64,000 nucleotides of DNA from CAWANF01 sp963783355. Its GTDB lineage: Bacteria > Bacteroidota > Rhodothermia > Balneolales > DATFMH01. Numbering within the stretch: the stretch's first letter is position 1; every line of letters starts with the position of its first letter. The DNA lies in contig CAWANF010000006.1 of the NCBI GenBank assembly GCA_963783355.1, positions 330,830-394,829 of the forward strand. The letters are read 5' to 3'. The notes under the pieces were generated by a model. The model did no database searches. It saw nothing but the letters and a program-made list of their open reading frames with translations, and was not told the origin of the DNA. A program made the position numbers and the translations under genes. Below are positions 1 to 9,060 of the stretch, one piece after another.

Positions 1-1
1 C

Positions 2-916
2 GAACCCTCAATTGTAGCCCTGAACAGACAAAATCAGGCCGTCGCAATTGGCCATGAAGCCCGTCTTATGCACGAAAAGACGCACAAAGACATATCAACG
101 GTTCGTCCGCTTAGGGATGGAGTAATTGCCGACTTCGAAGTTGCGGAAATCATGATTCGCGGAATGATTAAGAAAGTGAAAACGAAATGGTATTCCACGA
201 CCCGTAAAATGGTAGTATGTGTTCCCAGCGGGATAACTGAAGTCGAACGGCGGGCCGTTCGTGACAGTGCGGAACATGCGGGTGCCAAGGAAGTATTTCT
301 TGTCGATGAGCCTATGGCAGCAGCAATAGGTATTGGCCTCGATGTCCATGAACCTGTTGGTAATATGATTGTTGATATCGGTGGCGGAACAACTGAAATT
401 GCTGTTATCGCCCTTTCAGGGATTGTTCATGCACAATCTGTCCGTTTGGGCGGCGATGAACTCAATGAAGATATAATAAATTATTTCCGGCGTAACCATA
501 ACCTTCTCATTGGGGAAAGGACAGCAGAATATATTAAATGTACAATTGGTTCGGCCACGGCTTTGGATGAAGAATTAGAGATAACTGCTAAAGGACGTGA
601 CTTGGTCAACGGTGCACCAAGAACTCGTACCGTTTCCTCCAAAGACGTCAGGGAAGCATTGACGGAGTCGGTCAACACCATTATTGAATCGGTTACGAAA
701 TCGCTGGAACAAACACCTCCGGAACTTTCGGCGGATATACTGGATCGTGGAATTATGCTGACTGGTGGCGGTGCATTACTAAAAAATCTGGATAAGCTGA
801 TAATGGAGACAACCGATTTGCCGGTTCATATTGCAGAAGATCCACTAACAGCAGTTGTTCGCGGAACCGGTGCCATTTTGGAAAATTTGGATCATTATAA
901 AAGCGTGGTATCATAA
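2..916 (+). CDS. mreB: Rod shape-determining protein MreB (5' end outside window)
   Basis: This is an actin-like ATPase that polymerises under the inner membrane and positions the cell-wall elongation machinery. The frame is already open at base 2 (EPSIVALN... then the ATG at 68), so only the first 25-30 residues of the roughly 340-residue protein are missing. The phosphate-2 motif DIGGGTTE lies at 374-397. The connecting segment VDEPMAAAIG is just before it, and the adenosine motif MLTGGGALL is near the C-terminus. It is followed after 16 bases by mreC, in the classical mreBCD-mrdA-rodA order. The ATG at 68 is internal and not the start. The assignment is secure; the true start lies upstream of the window. 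Confidence 0.97.
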   Translation, partial: EPSIVALNRQNQAVAIGHEARLMHEKTHKDISTVRPLRDGVIADFEVAEIMIRGMIKKVKTKWYSTTRKMVVCVPSGITEVERRAVRDSAEHAGAKEVFLVDEPMAAAIGIGLDVHEPVGNMIVDIGGGTTEIAVIALSGIVHAQSVRLGGDELNEDIINYFRRNHNLLIGERTAEYIKCTIGSATALDEELEITAKGRDLVNGAPRTRTVSSKDVREALTESVNTIIESVTKSLEQTPPELSADILDRGIMLTGGGALLKNLDKLIMETTDLPVHIAEDPLTAVVRGTGAILENLDHYKSVVS

Positions 917-932
917 CGGGTGTGAAAGGTAG

Positions 933-1775
933 ATGCGTTCAACCATATTACAAGTTCAGGAGGTCCGGGATTTCATTATAACGGCAATCTTATTGGTGAT
1001 TGCACTTGTCTTAATGGTTAGTACTCAAAAAGGCGGACTTCAAAACATGCAAAAACTTAGTATTGTGACCCTCAGTTACATGGAGGAGCCACTTGCTAAT
1101 ATCCGCGTCTATCGTAAAGCCTTAAAAACCAATGAAGATCTGAGACGGCAGAATGTGTTGTTAATGGACGAACTCAGCAGACTCCGTTCCGTCAAAGCAC
1201 AAAACGAAAACCTGAGAAATATGCTCGGTTTTCGGGATACGACAAAACTGGATTTGTTGCCTGTTATGATCGTTGGTAAAGACCTTACCGGGATAAATAA
1301 CACCTTATCGGTTGATGCCGGATCCAGTGACAGTGTTGTCATCGGGATGCCTTTAATTACTCCCGAAGGACTCATCGGACAGGTTATTTTAACAGCAGAT
1401 CAGTATTCCGCGGTCATGCCATATAACAACTTAATGTTCCGGGTGAGTGCTCAGATACAAAATACAAGGGCTTATGGTATCGTATCATGGGATGGCAGTA
1501 ACAATGAAAAACTTGAAATGAATTATGTTCCGCAAACTATTAAGGTAGATACCGGGATGGTTGTGGAAACATCGGGCTATGGAAATCAATATCCACCCAA
1601 TATTCCAATTGGTAAAGTGGTGGGTAAACGAATTGAACAAGGCAGGGAAACACAGACAATTTATATCAAACCATTCGTGTCATTAGATAAATTATCTGAA
1701 GGATTTATTGTTAGATTTCGGTCTGATAGCACCCTTTCGAGGTTAAAAATGCAAATTCAGAATCAGTATCAATGA
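933..1775 (+). CDS. mreC: Rod shape-determining protein MreC
   Basis: This 280-residue bitopic periplasmic scaffold of the elongasome links MreB to PBP2/RodA. One N-terminal membrane segment is visible at about residues 13-31 (FIITAILLVIALVLMV). A probable coiled coil follows at about 60-100, rich in Leu/Arg/Asn/Glu. The rest is a beta-rich domain with the family-typical stretch TPEGLIGQV and the glycine-rich PNIPIGKVVG. Length matches the family. Its stop overlaps the mreD start (ATGA at 1772-1775), so translation is probably coupled. Confidence 0.95.
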   Translation: MRSTILQVQEVRDFIITAILLVIALVLMVSTQKGGLQNMQKLSIVTLSYMEEPLANIRVYRKALKTNEDLRRQNVLLMDELSRLRSVKAQNENLRNMLGFRDTTKLDLLPVMIVGKDLTGINNTLSVDAGSSDSVVIGMPLITPEGLIGQVILTADQYSAVMPYNNLMFRVSAQIQNTRAYGIVSWDGSNNEKLEMNYVPQTIKVDTGMVVETSGYGNQYPPNIPIGKVVGKRIEQGRETQTIYIKPFVSLDKLSEGFIVRFRSDSTLSRLKMQIQNQYQ

Positions 1776-2242
1776 AATCAGAACGAGTAAAAGATTTTTT
1801 ATGGGGTCTTGGTTTTGTTTTTTTACAGATTATTATTTTTCGTCATTTAAAAATTTTCAAAATCCAGGCTGACATCGTCTTTATCTATGTCCTCTGGATT
1901 ATGTTTCAGCGCGACAGAACCACAGCTATCATCCTGGCAGCGACGATGGGCTTCTTTCAGGATGCCATGATGAATCTTTGGGGACTGAATATGTTCACAA
2001 ATACCCTGATTGCATTTGCGGGATATAGGTTTATACCTAAACAATCGGAATCACAATTAATGGTCAGTCAGGTTTTTTTGCTTGTTTTAGTCTTTTCTTT
2101 ATTCCATAATATAATATTCCTTGGTTTGGCTAGTTTTGTAAAGAACTATGCTGTTGAATTATACTTTTGGTATATACTACTAGGGAGTAGTTTATATACG
2201 GCTATCGTTGCGAGCATCGTTTACCTTTTTAAAAACAATTAA
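1772..2242 (+). CDS. mreD: Rod shape-determining protein MreD
   Basis: This 156-residue polytopic inner-membrane protein is the third component of the MreBCD complex. It is strongly hydrophobic, with about five predicted membrane segments and few polar loops, as expected for MreD. The primary sequence is poorly conserved in this family, so the call rests on size, hydrophobicity and its place between mreC (4-base overlap) and mrdA (17-base gap). Confidence 0.88.
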   Translation: MKSERVKDFLWGLGFVFLQIIIFRHLKIFKIQADIVFIYVLWIMFQRDRTTAIILAATMGFFQDAMMNLWGLNMFTNTLIAFAGYRFIPKQSESQLMVSQVFLLVLVFSLFHNIIFLGLASFVKNYAVELYFWYILLGSSLYTAIVASIVYLFKNN

Positions 2243-2259
2243 CCTATTCTTATAACGGC

Positions 2260-4095
2260 ATGCGCCGATCGAAAAAAAAGAATATAAAATCTTCCATACG
2301 ATTTCTTCAGGTATCTATGGTAGGTATGTTCCTGATTCTTATTGGCCGGCTGTTCCAATTGCAAATTCTGGATTATAAAACCTATTATCCTTTAAGTAAG
2401 AAGAATACGATTAGACAGGAATTTGTAAGCCCGGCCCGTGGATTGATCTACGACAGAGATGGAAACCTTCTCGTAGATAATGAACCGATTTATACTATCA
2501 CTATCACTCCTGCCAATTACAAAATGAAGAACACTCCCCTGCTTGCAAACTTATTGGGAGTGAACATCGATGATTTGAAGGAGCAGATAAAAAAAGCACA
2601 GGATTACTCGTGGTATCGTAAATCCCGGTTATATACGGATATTGATTTCCAGGTTTTCTCCCGCATAGAACAAAACTTATGGCGGTTGCCTGGAATCGGG
2701 CATCAGATAGAAAGCAAAAGAAACTATCCAACCAATGCAAAACTGGCCCATGTACTTGGATATCTCCGGGAAATATCTGAAGACAACTATAATAACTCTG
2801 ATCATTATCAGCTCGGAGATAAAGTTGGCAAAAGTGGCCTCGAACAGGTTTATGAGAAATATCTGCGAGGGGAAGCCGGTACTTCTTATAAATTAGTCAA
2901 TGCTTACGGACAGGAATTGGGGGCATACGACGAAGGCAGCCTGGATAAACCTCCGATAAAAGGTGCAAATTTATATACCAGCATCGATACCAGCTTGCAA
3001 ATCACTGCAGAAAAGTTAATGCAGAACAAAGAAGGTGGAATCGTAGCGCTCGATCCAAATAATGGCTCGGTATTAGCTATGGTGAGCTCTCCAGAATACG
3101 ACCTTTCTAAACTGGCCGGAAGACTGGACAAAAAATATTGGCAGGGAATCAATTCCGATACAACCGCACCTTTGTTTAATCGAGCGATTGCTGCCCAACA
3201 ACCACCAGGTTCAACGGTTAAACCGTTATTTGGCCTGATTGGATTAAAATTGGGAGTCATTACACCAAAAACGATTGTTTACTGCAATGGCGGTTTTTTT
3301 AAGGGCCGCTTATACAAATGTGATGGTATTCACGGAAATCAGGATTTGGTAGAAGCTATTCAAAATTCATGTAACACATACTTCTTTTCGCTCATGAATA
3401 AAGAAGCTATGGCAGGTGATTTAGATAAATGGCATGATATGGCTGCTGACTTCGGGCTTGGCCAGATCAATCATATCGATCTTCCTGGTGAAAAAGCCGG
3501 CATTTTTCCGGATAGTGCCTATTTCAATCATACTTTCGGGTATCGTAAATGGAGCATAGGTGATGTGATAAACCTGGGTATCGGCCAGGGTGTTATCTCC
3601 GTTTCTCCGCTCCAAATGGCCACGGTGGCAGCCGAACTCGCTAATGGCGGATATCGCATTCATCCCCACATAGTTGAAGCCATACAAAAGAGCAATAACC
3701 AAATTTTAAGGATAAAACCCTACAGAAAGAAAATTTCCTGGGTCAACGAACATGATTTAGATATTATTAAAGAAGGCATGAGACGTGTGGTAACCGATGG
3801 TACAGCCCGATGGTATACCAACATCCCCGGAATAAAACTGGCAGGAAAAACAGGCACGGCACAGAATCCACATGGTAAAGATCATGCATGGTTCATATGT
3901 TTTGCACCTTACGAACACCCCAAAATTGCTATTGCAGTACTGGTCGAAAATGCCGGTTTCGGTTCCACAAGTGCCGTCCCAATAGCATCATTACTCGTAG
4001 AAAAATATCTGACCGGAACCATAAAAAGAAAATGGCTCTATAACATGATGCTGAAATTTAATCCGGCAACAGCAAACGAGCAGGAACCCAAATAA
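2260..4095 (+). CDS. mrdA: Penicillin-binding protein 2 (elongasome transpeptidase)
   Basis: This 611-residue class B PBP cross-links peptidoglycan during lateral wall growth. It has a basic N-terminus and one membrane anchor at about residues 14-34. The dimerisation/pedestal domain contains SPARGLIYDRDGN near residues 57-69. The transpeptidase domain has all three motifs: STVK with nucleophile Ser318, SCN at 370-372 and KTGT at 530-533. The stop codon abuts the rodA ATG directly (4095/4096), so the transpeptidase and its partner glycosyltransferase RodA are co-translated. Confidence 0.97.
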   Translation: MRRSKKKNIKSSIRFLQVSMVGMFLILIGRLFQLQILDYKTYYPLSKKNTIRQEFVSPARGLIYDRDGNLLVDNEPIYTITITPANYKMKNTPLLANLLGVNIDDLKEQIKKAQDYSWYRKSRLYTDIDFQVFSRIEQNLWRLPGIGHQIESKRNYPTNAKLAHVLGYLREISEDNYNNSDHYQLGDKVGKSGLEQVYEKYLRGEAGTSYKLVNAYGQELGAYDEGSLDKPPIKGANLYTSIDTSLQITAEKLMQNKEGGIVALDPNNGSVLAMVSSPEYDLSKLAGRLDKKYWQGINSDTTAPLFNRAIAAQQPPGSTVKPLFGLIGLKLGVITPKTIVYCNGGFFKGRLYKCDGIHGNQDLVEAIQNSCNTYFFSLMNKEAMAGDLDKWHDMAADFGLGQINHIDLPGEKAGIFPDSAYFNHTFGYRKWSIGDVINLGIGQGVISVSPLQMATVAAELANGGYRIHPHIVEAIQKSNNQILRIKPYRKKISWVNEHDLDIIKEGMRRVVTDGTARWYTNIPGIKLAGKTGTAQNPHGKDHAWFICFAPYEHPKIAIAVLVENAGFGSTSAVPIASLLVEKYLTGTIKRKWLYNMMLKFNPATANEQEPK

Positions 4096-5346
4096 ATGAA
4101 ATGGTACAGAAATTTCGACTGGTTAATATTTATTTGCTGGCTGGCCCTTACCTGCATCGGACTCATTGCGATTTATAGTGCTACCCAGGGACCTGTTTCC
4201 CAGTTTTTACCTGTCCGTATCCAGGATAATTTCTTTAAACAGCTCATTTGGGTCGGAATATCACTGATTATCCTTATAGCTGTTCAGTTTACAGCACCAA
4301 GAACTTTTCAGCAGATAGCCTATTTATTTTACGGATTTATCATCATTTTGATGGTTGCTACCCTAATGTTTGGTGTTGAAGTCAATGGTGCGCGAAGCTG
4401 GATTTCAATATTCGGAATTAGCTTTCAGGTGAGTGAATTGGCCAAAATAAGCACCATTCTTGCAGCCGCAAATTATCTAACCAGTCGTAGAAATATCAGC
4501 GCCGAAAAGTTGAGCACCGCCCTGGTGACTGTAGCAATTTTCGGTTTACCAACCATCCTTATTCTTCTTCAGAATGATACCGGTACCGCCCTCATCCTCG
4601 TATCATTAATACCTATCATGTTATTCTGGTCCGGATTACCACGCGGAATATCCCTTTTCATCATCTCACCGGCAATTATCGGATATTTTTCTGTTATTCA
4701 CTGGTTTTGGGGCATTATTGCTGCATGTATTCTCACATTCCTGATTTTCGTTCTACAAAAACGAACCTGGCTTACCGTCACCTCTTTTATCAGCGGTATT
4801 TTAATCGTTATTGGCGTGCATATCGCCTTATTCAAAGTCCTGCAGCCTCACCAGAGGGCACGTATCGAAGCTTTCACCAATCCGTCTTTTGATCCACACG
4901 GAGCCGGATGGAATGTCATTCAGGCTAAAACGGCCATTGGCTCTGGCGGTCTGACCGGTAAAGGATTCCTGCATGGTACACAAACCCAGTTACGCTTTCT
5001 GCCCGAACAATGGACCGATTTTATCTATTGTGTGATTGGAGAAGAATTTGGCTTTGTTGGGGGCTTTGTGGTAATACTGATTTTCACAATACTCATATTA
5101 CGATTATTAAATATAGCTGGCTCACATCAACATCCATTTGCTCAGCTGGTTATTGTAGGGATAGCTTCGCTCTTTTTTATCCATATTCTCATCAATATTG
5201 GAAGTGCAATGGCCCTGTTGCCCGTAATAGGGATTCCTCTGCCCTTTATCAGCTATGGGGGCTCAGCATTCATGTCGGACACATTTATGCTCGCTGTATG
5301 TCTGAATATGGACCTATATCACCGTGAATTCAGTATCTTCGTTTAA
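4096..5346 (+). CDS. rodA: Peptidoglycan glycosyltransferase RodA
   Basis: This 416-residue SEDS-family polymerase extends glycan strands from lipid II with PBP2. It has about ten membrane segments. The family signatures are visible: FLPEQWTDFIY in the large periplasmic loop, then GEEFGFVGG, and GIPLPFISYGGSAF near the C-terminus. It is the last gene of the mre operon. Its 3' end overlaps the convergent rnhB gene by three bases of coding sequence (5343-5346), leaving no room for an intergenic terminator. Confidence 0.96.
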   Translation: MKWYRNFDWLIFICWLALTCIGLIAIYSATQGPVSQFLPVRIQDNFFKQLIWVGISLIILIAVQFTAPRTFQQIAYLFYGFIIILMVATLMFGVEVNGARSWISIFGISFQVSELAKISTILAAANYLTSRRNISAEKLSTALVTVAIFGLPTILILLQNDTGTALILVSLIPIMLFWSGLPRGISLFIISPAIIGYFSVIHWFWGIIAACILTFLIFVLQKRTWLTVTSFISGILIVIGVHIALFKVLQPHQRARIEAFTNPSFDPHGAGWNVIQAKTAIGSGGLTGKGFLHGTQTQLRFLPEQWTDFIYCVIGEEFGFVGGFVVILIFTILILRLLNIAGSHQHPFAQLVIVGIASLFFIHILINIGSAMALLPVIGIPLPFISYGGSAFMSDTFMLAVCLNMDLYHREFSIFV

Positions 5347-6002
5347 GATTCGAATAAATCAGCCATATTATCAGAATCACAATCCGGCGGCGTGAATATT
5401 TTATCCGTACGAAGATTGAATGTTTGCCGATGATGTTCTGTTATGCCGAATTTTTCCAGTCCGGCATAATGAACTTTCGTGGGATATCCTACATTTTTAT
5501 CCCAACCGTAATAAGGATATTTGCTGTGTAGATTTCGCATCAGGTGATCCCTGTGCACTTTAGCGATGATTGATGCCGCACCGATACTGGCTGATCGATC
5601 GTCCCCTTTCACCAGACATTGATAGGGAATCAGGCTGTCAAGGAACCGATTACCATCTATTAATAAATATTCGGGCGTTTCTTCAGCATTATCAATGCAC
5701 TTTTGCATGGTCAACAGGGAGGCCCATAAAATATTATGCTGCGTAATTTCTTCAACGCTTCCTTCCTGTACGATCCACAATAAGGCCTCTTTCCTGATAA
5801 TTTCCGCCAGTCGTTCCCGTTCCGTTTCATTTATTTTTTTACTGTCCTGAATTCCTTCGATAAGATGACCTGGCTTTAAAATAACTCCGCCGGCAACCAC
5901 CGGACCAGCCAGACATCCCCTGCCCACTTCATCGAGTCCCATAACGAGGCGAAAACCTTCGCTCCAAAGTTGTTCCTCGTACTGATACTTTTCACATAGC
6001 AT
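5343..6002 (-). CDS. rnhB: Ribonuclease HII
   Basis: This 219-residue enzyme nicks RNA-DNA junctions and removes single ribonucleotides misincorporated into DNA. The DE motif typical of HII enzymes is seen in GLDEVGRGCLAGPVVAG (D24, E25). The other metal-ligand segments LLIDGNRF and DDRSASIGAASIIAKVHRD are present. The C-terminal YPTKVHYAGLEKFGITEHHR stretch is also typical. Length is normal. It is transcribed alone, convergent with rodA. Confidence 0.96.
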   Translation of the reverse strand: MLCEKYQYEEQLWSEGFRLVMGLDEVGRGCLAGPVVAGGVILKPGHLIEGIQDSKKINETERERLAEIIRKEALLWIVQEGSVEEITQHNILWASLLTMQKCIDNAEETPEYLLIDGNRFLDSLIPYQCLVKGDDRSASIGAASIIAKVHRDHLMRNLHSKYPYYGWDKNVGYPTKVHYAGLEKFGITEHHRQTFNLRTDKIFTPPDCDSDNMADLFES

Positions 6003-6179
6003 AATAAACCAGACAACAAAATGAATAATTCAGTCGGAATATAAGGTCAAGCGAACATCATCTAAAACATAAAATGATATTTTAACCCATTTTATGTTGA
6101 TTTAGTACGAAAAGTTGAAATGATTACGTAATCTATTTAGTTATAATAACAAGATTATTTTGAACCAGGCAGATAGTGT

Positions 6180-7295
6180 ATGCATTTCAGATATGAAAAA
6201 TGGGAAGAACGGTTTAATTCATCCCAAGGCTCAAAATTTAAAAAATTACTCGATTTATTTGAGCAATTGCTCATTATCTCGGGAGGCGATGTATCTCAGG
6301 CCCTTAGCTGGTTGACAGAACTGGATCGTGAATATGATTTAACAGGTGATCAGGATGGTGATGAAGGATATAGTATCGGGGATTTTATTCAGGACTTGAA
6401 AGATCAAGGTTATATAAAATTTGATGATGGACAAAAGCAGATCATTATCACCCGAAAAACAGAACGTAACCTGAGGCAAAAATCCCTGGAAGAGATTTTC
6501 AGCAGCTTAAAGAAGGGCAGCCTGGGTTCACACAAAACAAATTATACGGGCAAAGGTATAGAGCGTGAGCCGGAAATACGTCCCTGGCAATTTGGCGATG
6601 ATGCGCACAATATTGACAGTGTCGGTACGATAATGAACGCCTTAAGTCACAGTCAGATTGATGATTTATCACTTGATGAAGACGACTTACTCGTTAATGA
6701 AACAGATCATTATACTTCTGTTGCTACAGCGCTTCTTATTGATTTAAGTCATTCCATGATTTTGTATGGAGAAGATCGCATCACACCGGCGAAAAAAGTG
6801 GCTATGGCCTTATCGGAATTGGTGCTCAATCAGTATGAAAAGGATTCATTGGATATCATTGCTTTCGGAAATGAAGCCTGGCCAGTTAAAATTAAGGATT
6901 TACCCTATTTAAAAGTGGGTCCATTTCATACGAATACTCAGGCAGCTCTTGAGCTGGCCCGTCATTTATTACAGCGCCGAAAATATGCCAATAAACAAAT
7001 TTTTATGATTACAGATGGAAAGCCATCGGCCATGCTGCATAACGGGCGACTTTATAAGAACAGTTTTGGGTTGGATCGAAGAATTGTTAATAAAGTTCTT
7101 GACGAAGCTGTAAAATGCCGGCGTGAGAAGATTACCATCACAACATTTATGATTGCCCGGGATCCATATCTGCAGAATTTTGTCAGGGAACTGACTGAAG
7201 CAAATATGGGCCGTGCCTATTATGCGTCTCTCGATAATCTGGGCGATTATGTATTTGAAGATTACATTAGAAACAGAAGGAAAAAAATAAGGTAA
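6180..7295 (+). CDS. VWA-domain protein of unknown role
   Basis: This 371-residue protein has no signal peptide or membrane segment and is predicted cytoplasmic. The C-terminal half is a von Willebrand factor A domain with a complete MIDAS: DLSHS at residues 188-192 and the ITDGKP segment with D279. The N-terminal half is charged and helical, resembling the uncharacterised VWA proteins that partner AAA+ ATPases in other genomes (CoxE/COG4867-like). No MoxR, RavA or Mg-chelatase-like ATPase is nearby here. It stands alone, convergent with the skp cluster. The precise function is unknown. Confidence 0.8.
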   Translation: MHFRYEKWEERFNSSQGSKFKKLLDLFEQLLIISGGDVSQALSWLTELDREYDLTGDQDGDEGYSIGDFIQDLKDQGYIKFDDGQKQIIITRKTERNLRQKSLEEIFSSLKKGSLGSHKTNYTGKGIEREPEIRPWQFGDDAHNIDSVGTIMNALSHSQIDDLSLDEDDLLVNETDHYTSVATALLIDLSHSMILYGEDRITPAKKVAMALSELVLNQYEKDSLDIIAFGNEAWPVKIKDLPYLKVGPFHTNTQAALELARHLLQRRKYANKQIFMITDGKPSAMLHNGRLYKNSFGLDRRIVNKVLDEAVKCRREKITITTFMIARDPYLQNFVRELTEANMGRAYYASLDNLGDYVFEDYIRNRRKKIR

Positions 7296-7300
7296 ACATA

Positions 7301-7335
7301 AAAAGGCAGCCTGAGTGAATCAGCCTGCCCTTAAG
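7301..7335 (-). terminator. Rho-independent terminator of the envelope cluster
   Basis: Arms 7305-7314 and 7320-7329 form a stem GGCAG/CTGCC plus CTGA/TCAG with one C-C mismatch and a 5-base loop (GTGAA). Read on the minus strand the hairpin is followed by TTTTTATG, so it ends the minus-strand skp transcript. It lies between the stops of the convergent VWA and skp genes. Confidence 0.7.
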
Positions 7336-7362
7336 AAATGAGATAAATAAATTACTTCCGAT

Positions 7363-7899
7363 TTACAAACTCAGCTTCTGCATTACTTTATCGGTGATAT
7401 CATATTTCTTCTGCGCGGAATCGGAAGCATACAATATGATATAATCGCCAGCTGATGTCATAGTATTCAATACGTAAGTCAGACCCTCCTGCTTAGCCAC
7501 TTCGTTGATAGCATTTTGAATCTTATTTAGTATAGGGCTCATCAAATCAGACTGTTTCTGAGAAACTTCTTGTTTCATTTGATTCTGCAACTGAATCAAC
7601 GATTGTTGTTGTTGCTGCAATTTGGTTTGTTCACTTTTTTTTGCTGCATCAGAAATTACGGCAGATTTTTGTTGAAAAGCCTGAACTTCTTTCTGAAATG
7701 CTGCTTCAGAATCGGCTAAAGCCTGCCTTTTGCCCTCTGCATAATTTTGAAGTTTTTTCTGAACAGCCGCCATATCTGGCATTTTATTCAAAATTGTCTG
7801 AGGATCAACATACCCTATTTTTATTTCCTGGGCAGATGCATTGATCGTAAAGCCCAGACATAGAGCGAAAAGCAATAATGCGATGTTTCTCTTCTTCAT
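7363..7899 (-). CDS. OmpH/Skp family periplasmic chaperone (third of three)
   Basis: This 178-residue outer-membrane-protein chaperone has a classical signal peptide (MKKRNIALLLFALCLGF..., likely cut after NASA before QEIKIGYVD). The mature start IKIGYVDPQTIL is the OmpH hallmark. A long Gln/Lys-rich coiled coil follows at about residues 50-130 (the 'tentacles'). The C-terminus YVLNT...YDITDKVMQKL is shared with the two upstream paralogs. It is last in the bamA-skp-skp-skp series, 11 bases after the preceding gene. Confidence 0.92.
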   Translation of the reverse strand: MKKRNIALLLFALCLGFTINASAQEIKIGYVDPQTILNKMPDMAAVQKKLQNYAEGKRQALADSEAAFQKEVQAFQQKSAVISDAAKKSEQTKLQQQQQSLIQLQNQMKQEVSQKQSDLMSPILNKIQNAINEVAKQEGLTYVLNTMTSAGDYIILYASDSAQKKYDITDKVMQKLSL

Positions 7900-7910
7900 A
7901 TCTATCGAAG

Positions 7911-8453
7911 TTAGTTTTTAGTGAGTTTATCAATTACTTTTTGGGTTATATCATACTTTTTCTTGCCTGCATTGGAAACATACATCAATATGGATTCCCC
8001 TTGTTGTGTTGTTTCATTCAAGACAAAATCCAGATTCATTTGATCAGCTACAATTTTCATAGCTTTGTTGATCTTGTCTAAAAGAGGCGACATCAATTCA
8101 TTACGTTTATTATCCAGATCTTGTTGTAAATTTGTCCGGTATTTTTGAAGATCCTGGGATAAAGAAGATAATCTCTGCTTTTCCTTGTTGTTTTCGTCAG
8201 AACTCATGCTTGCGGCCTTTTTCTGGTAAGCGGCAATTTCATTCCGGAAACTTTCAGCCTTTTTGCCGTAATCCTGTTGTTTTTGGGCCATGTAGTCATT
8301 TAATTCTTTCTGAATTTTTGCCCGTTGAGGAAGTGCATCCAGGACTTTTTGGGGATTCATATAACCAACTTTAACCTGAGCCATAGTAAACCCTGGTATC
8401 AAAAGCACCATTAAACCAACAGCCAGAAAAAGTCGTCTTAACCGAGATTTCAT
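7911..8453 (-). CDS. OmpH/Skp family periplasmic chaperone (second of three)
   Basis: This 180-residue paralog of its two neighbours has signal peptide MKSRLRRLFLAVGLMVLLI... with probable cleavage after TMA, then VKVGYMNPQKVL. A charged coiled coil spans about residues 45-130. It ends FVLNETTQQG...YDITQKVIDKLTKN. It should trimerise and hold unfolded beta-barrel proteins in the periplasm for the BamA product encoded upstream. The three copies are clearly related but far from identical, so the duplications are old. Confidence 0.92.
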   Translation of the reverse strand: MKSRLRRLFLAVGLMVLLIPGFTMAQVKVGYMNPQKVLDALPQRAKIQKELNDYMAQKQQDYGKKAESFRNEIAAYQKKAASMSSDENNKEKQRLSSLSQDLQKYRTNLQQDLDNKRNELMSPLLDKINKAMKIVADQMNLDFVLNETTQQGESILMYVSNAGKKKYDITQKVIDKLTKN

Positions 8454-8511
8454 AAAAACATAATTTGTTAACTTTTTAATTTATAGACTGTGATGATACC
8501 AACAATTTTAA

Positions 8512-9060
8512 TTAATTGCTTGTATCATCAACCTGAATGCCCATTTCCTGTAAAACATTGTCACTTAAATTCCATTGGGAACGAGTATAAAGAAATAAAT
8601 AATCACCGGAACGATCAAAAACAAAATCATACCCTTCACGCTCAGCCACTTTATTTACGGCACCAACAATTTTCTGTTGAAGGGGTTGCAAGAGTTCTTT
8701 TTGTTTCTGATAATATTCGCCATTCGGTCCGAATTTACTATCGAGATAGGCCTGCTTCTCTTTTTCCTTATCGTCGATAGCTTTTTTCTTTTCTTTTCTT
8801 ACTTCCGGAGTATAAAGAATTTCTTTGGCATTATAATCTTTCTGTAACTGATCAATATCCGTTTGCATTTTCTTCAGCTGATCTTTCCACTGCTGACTTA
8901 ACAACTGCAAACGCTGATTGATCCCTTTGTATTCAGGAATATGTTCAAGAATATAATTCGAATCGATATAACCGATTTTCTGGTTTTGGGCCATCAACCG
9001 GCCACTACCCAGTAAAATCAATAAAATAACGAAAATGGAATATTTATATTGCTTCTTCAC
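8512..9060 (-). CDS. OmpH/Skp family periplasmic chaperone (first of three)
   Basis: This protein is 182 residues if started at the GTG at 9060-9058. That codon overlaps the bamA stop as TAGTG and gives a normal signal peptide (MKKQYKYSIFVILLILLGSG..., cut after LMA). An ATG at 9096 would add 12 residues in front of the signal peptide and overlap bamA by 37 bases, so I prefer the GTG. The mature part begins QKIGYIDSNYIL, followed by a long coiled coil and FVFDRSGDYLFLY. It is the most divergent of the three paralogs, with C-terminus WNLSDNVLQEMGIQ. Confidence 0.9.
   Translation of the reverse strand: MKKQYKYSIFVILLILLGSGRLMAQNQKIGYIDSNYILEHIPEYKGINQRLQLLSQQWKDQLKKMQTDIDQLQKDYNAKEILYTPEVRKEKKKAIDDKEKEKQAYLDSKFGPNGEYYQKQKELLQPLQQKIVGAVNKVAEREGYDFVFDRSGDYLFLYTRSQWNLSDNVLQEMGIQVDDTSN

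Noticed and set aside
5010..5327. 105-residue plus-strand ORF inside rodA
   Set aside because: It is out of frame within conserved rodA; the Trp/Cys/His-rich composition is typical of a shadow.
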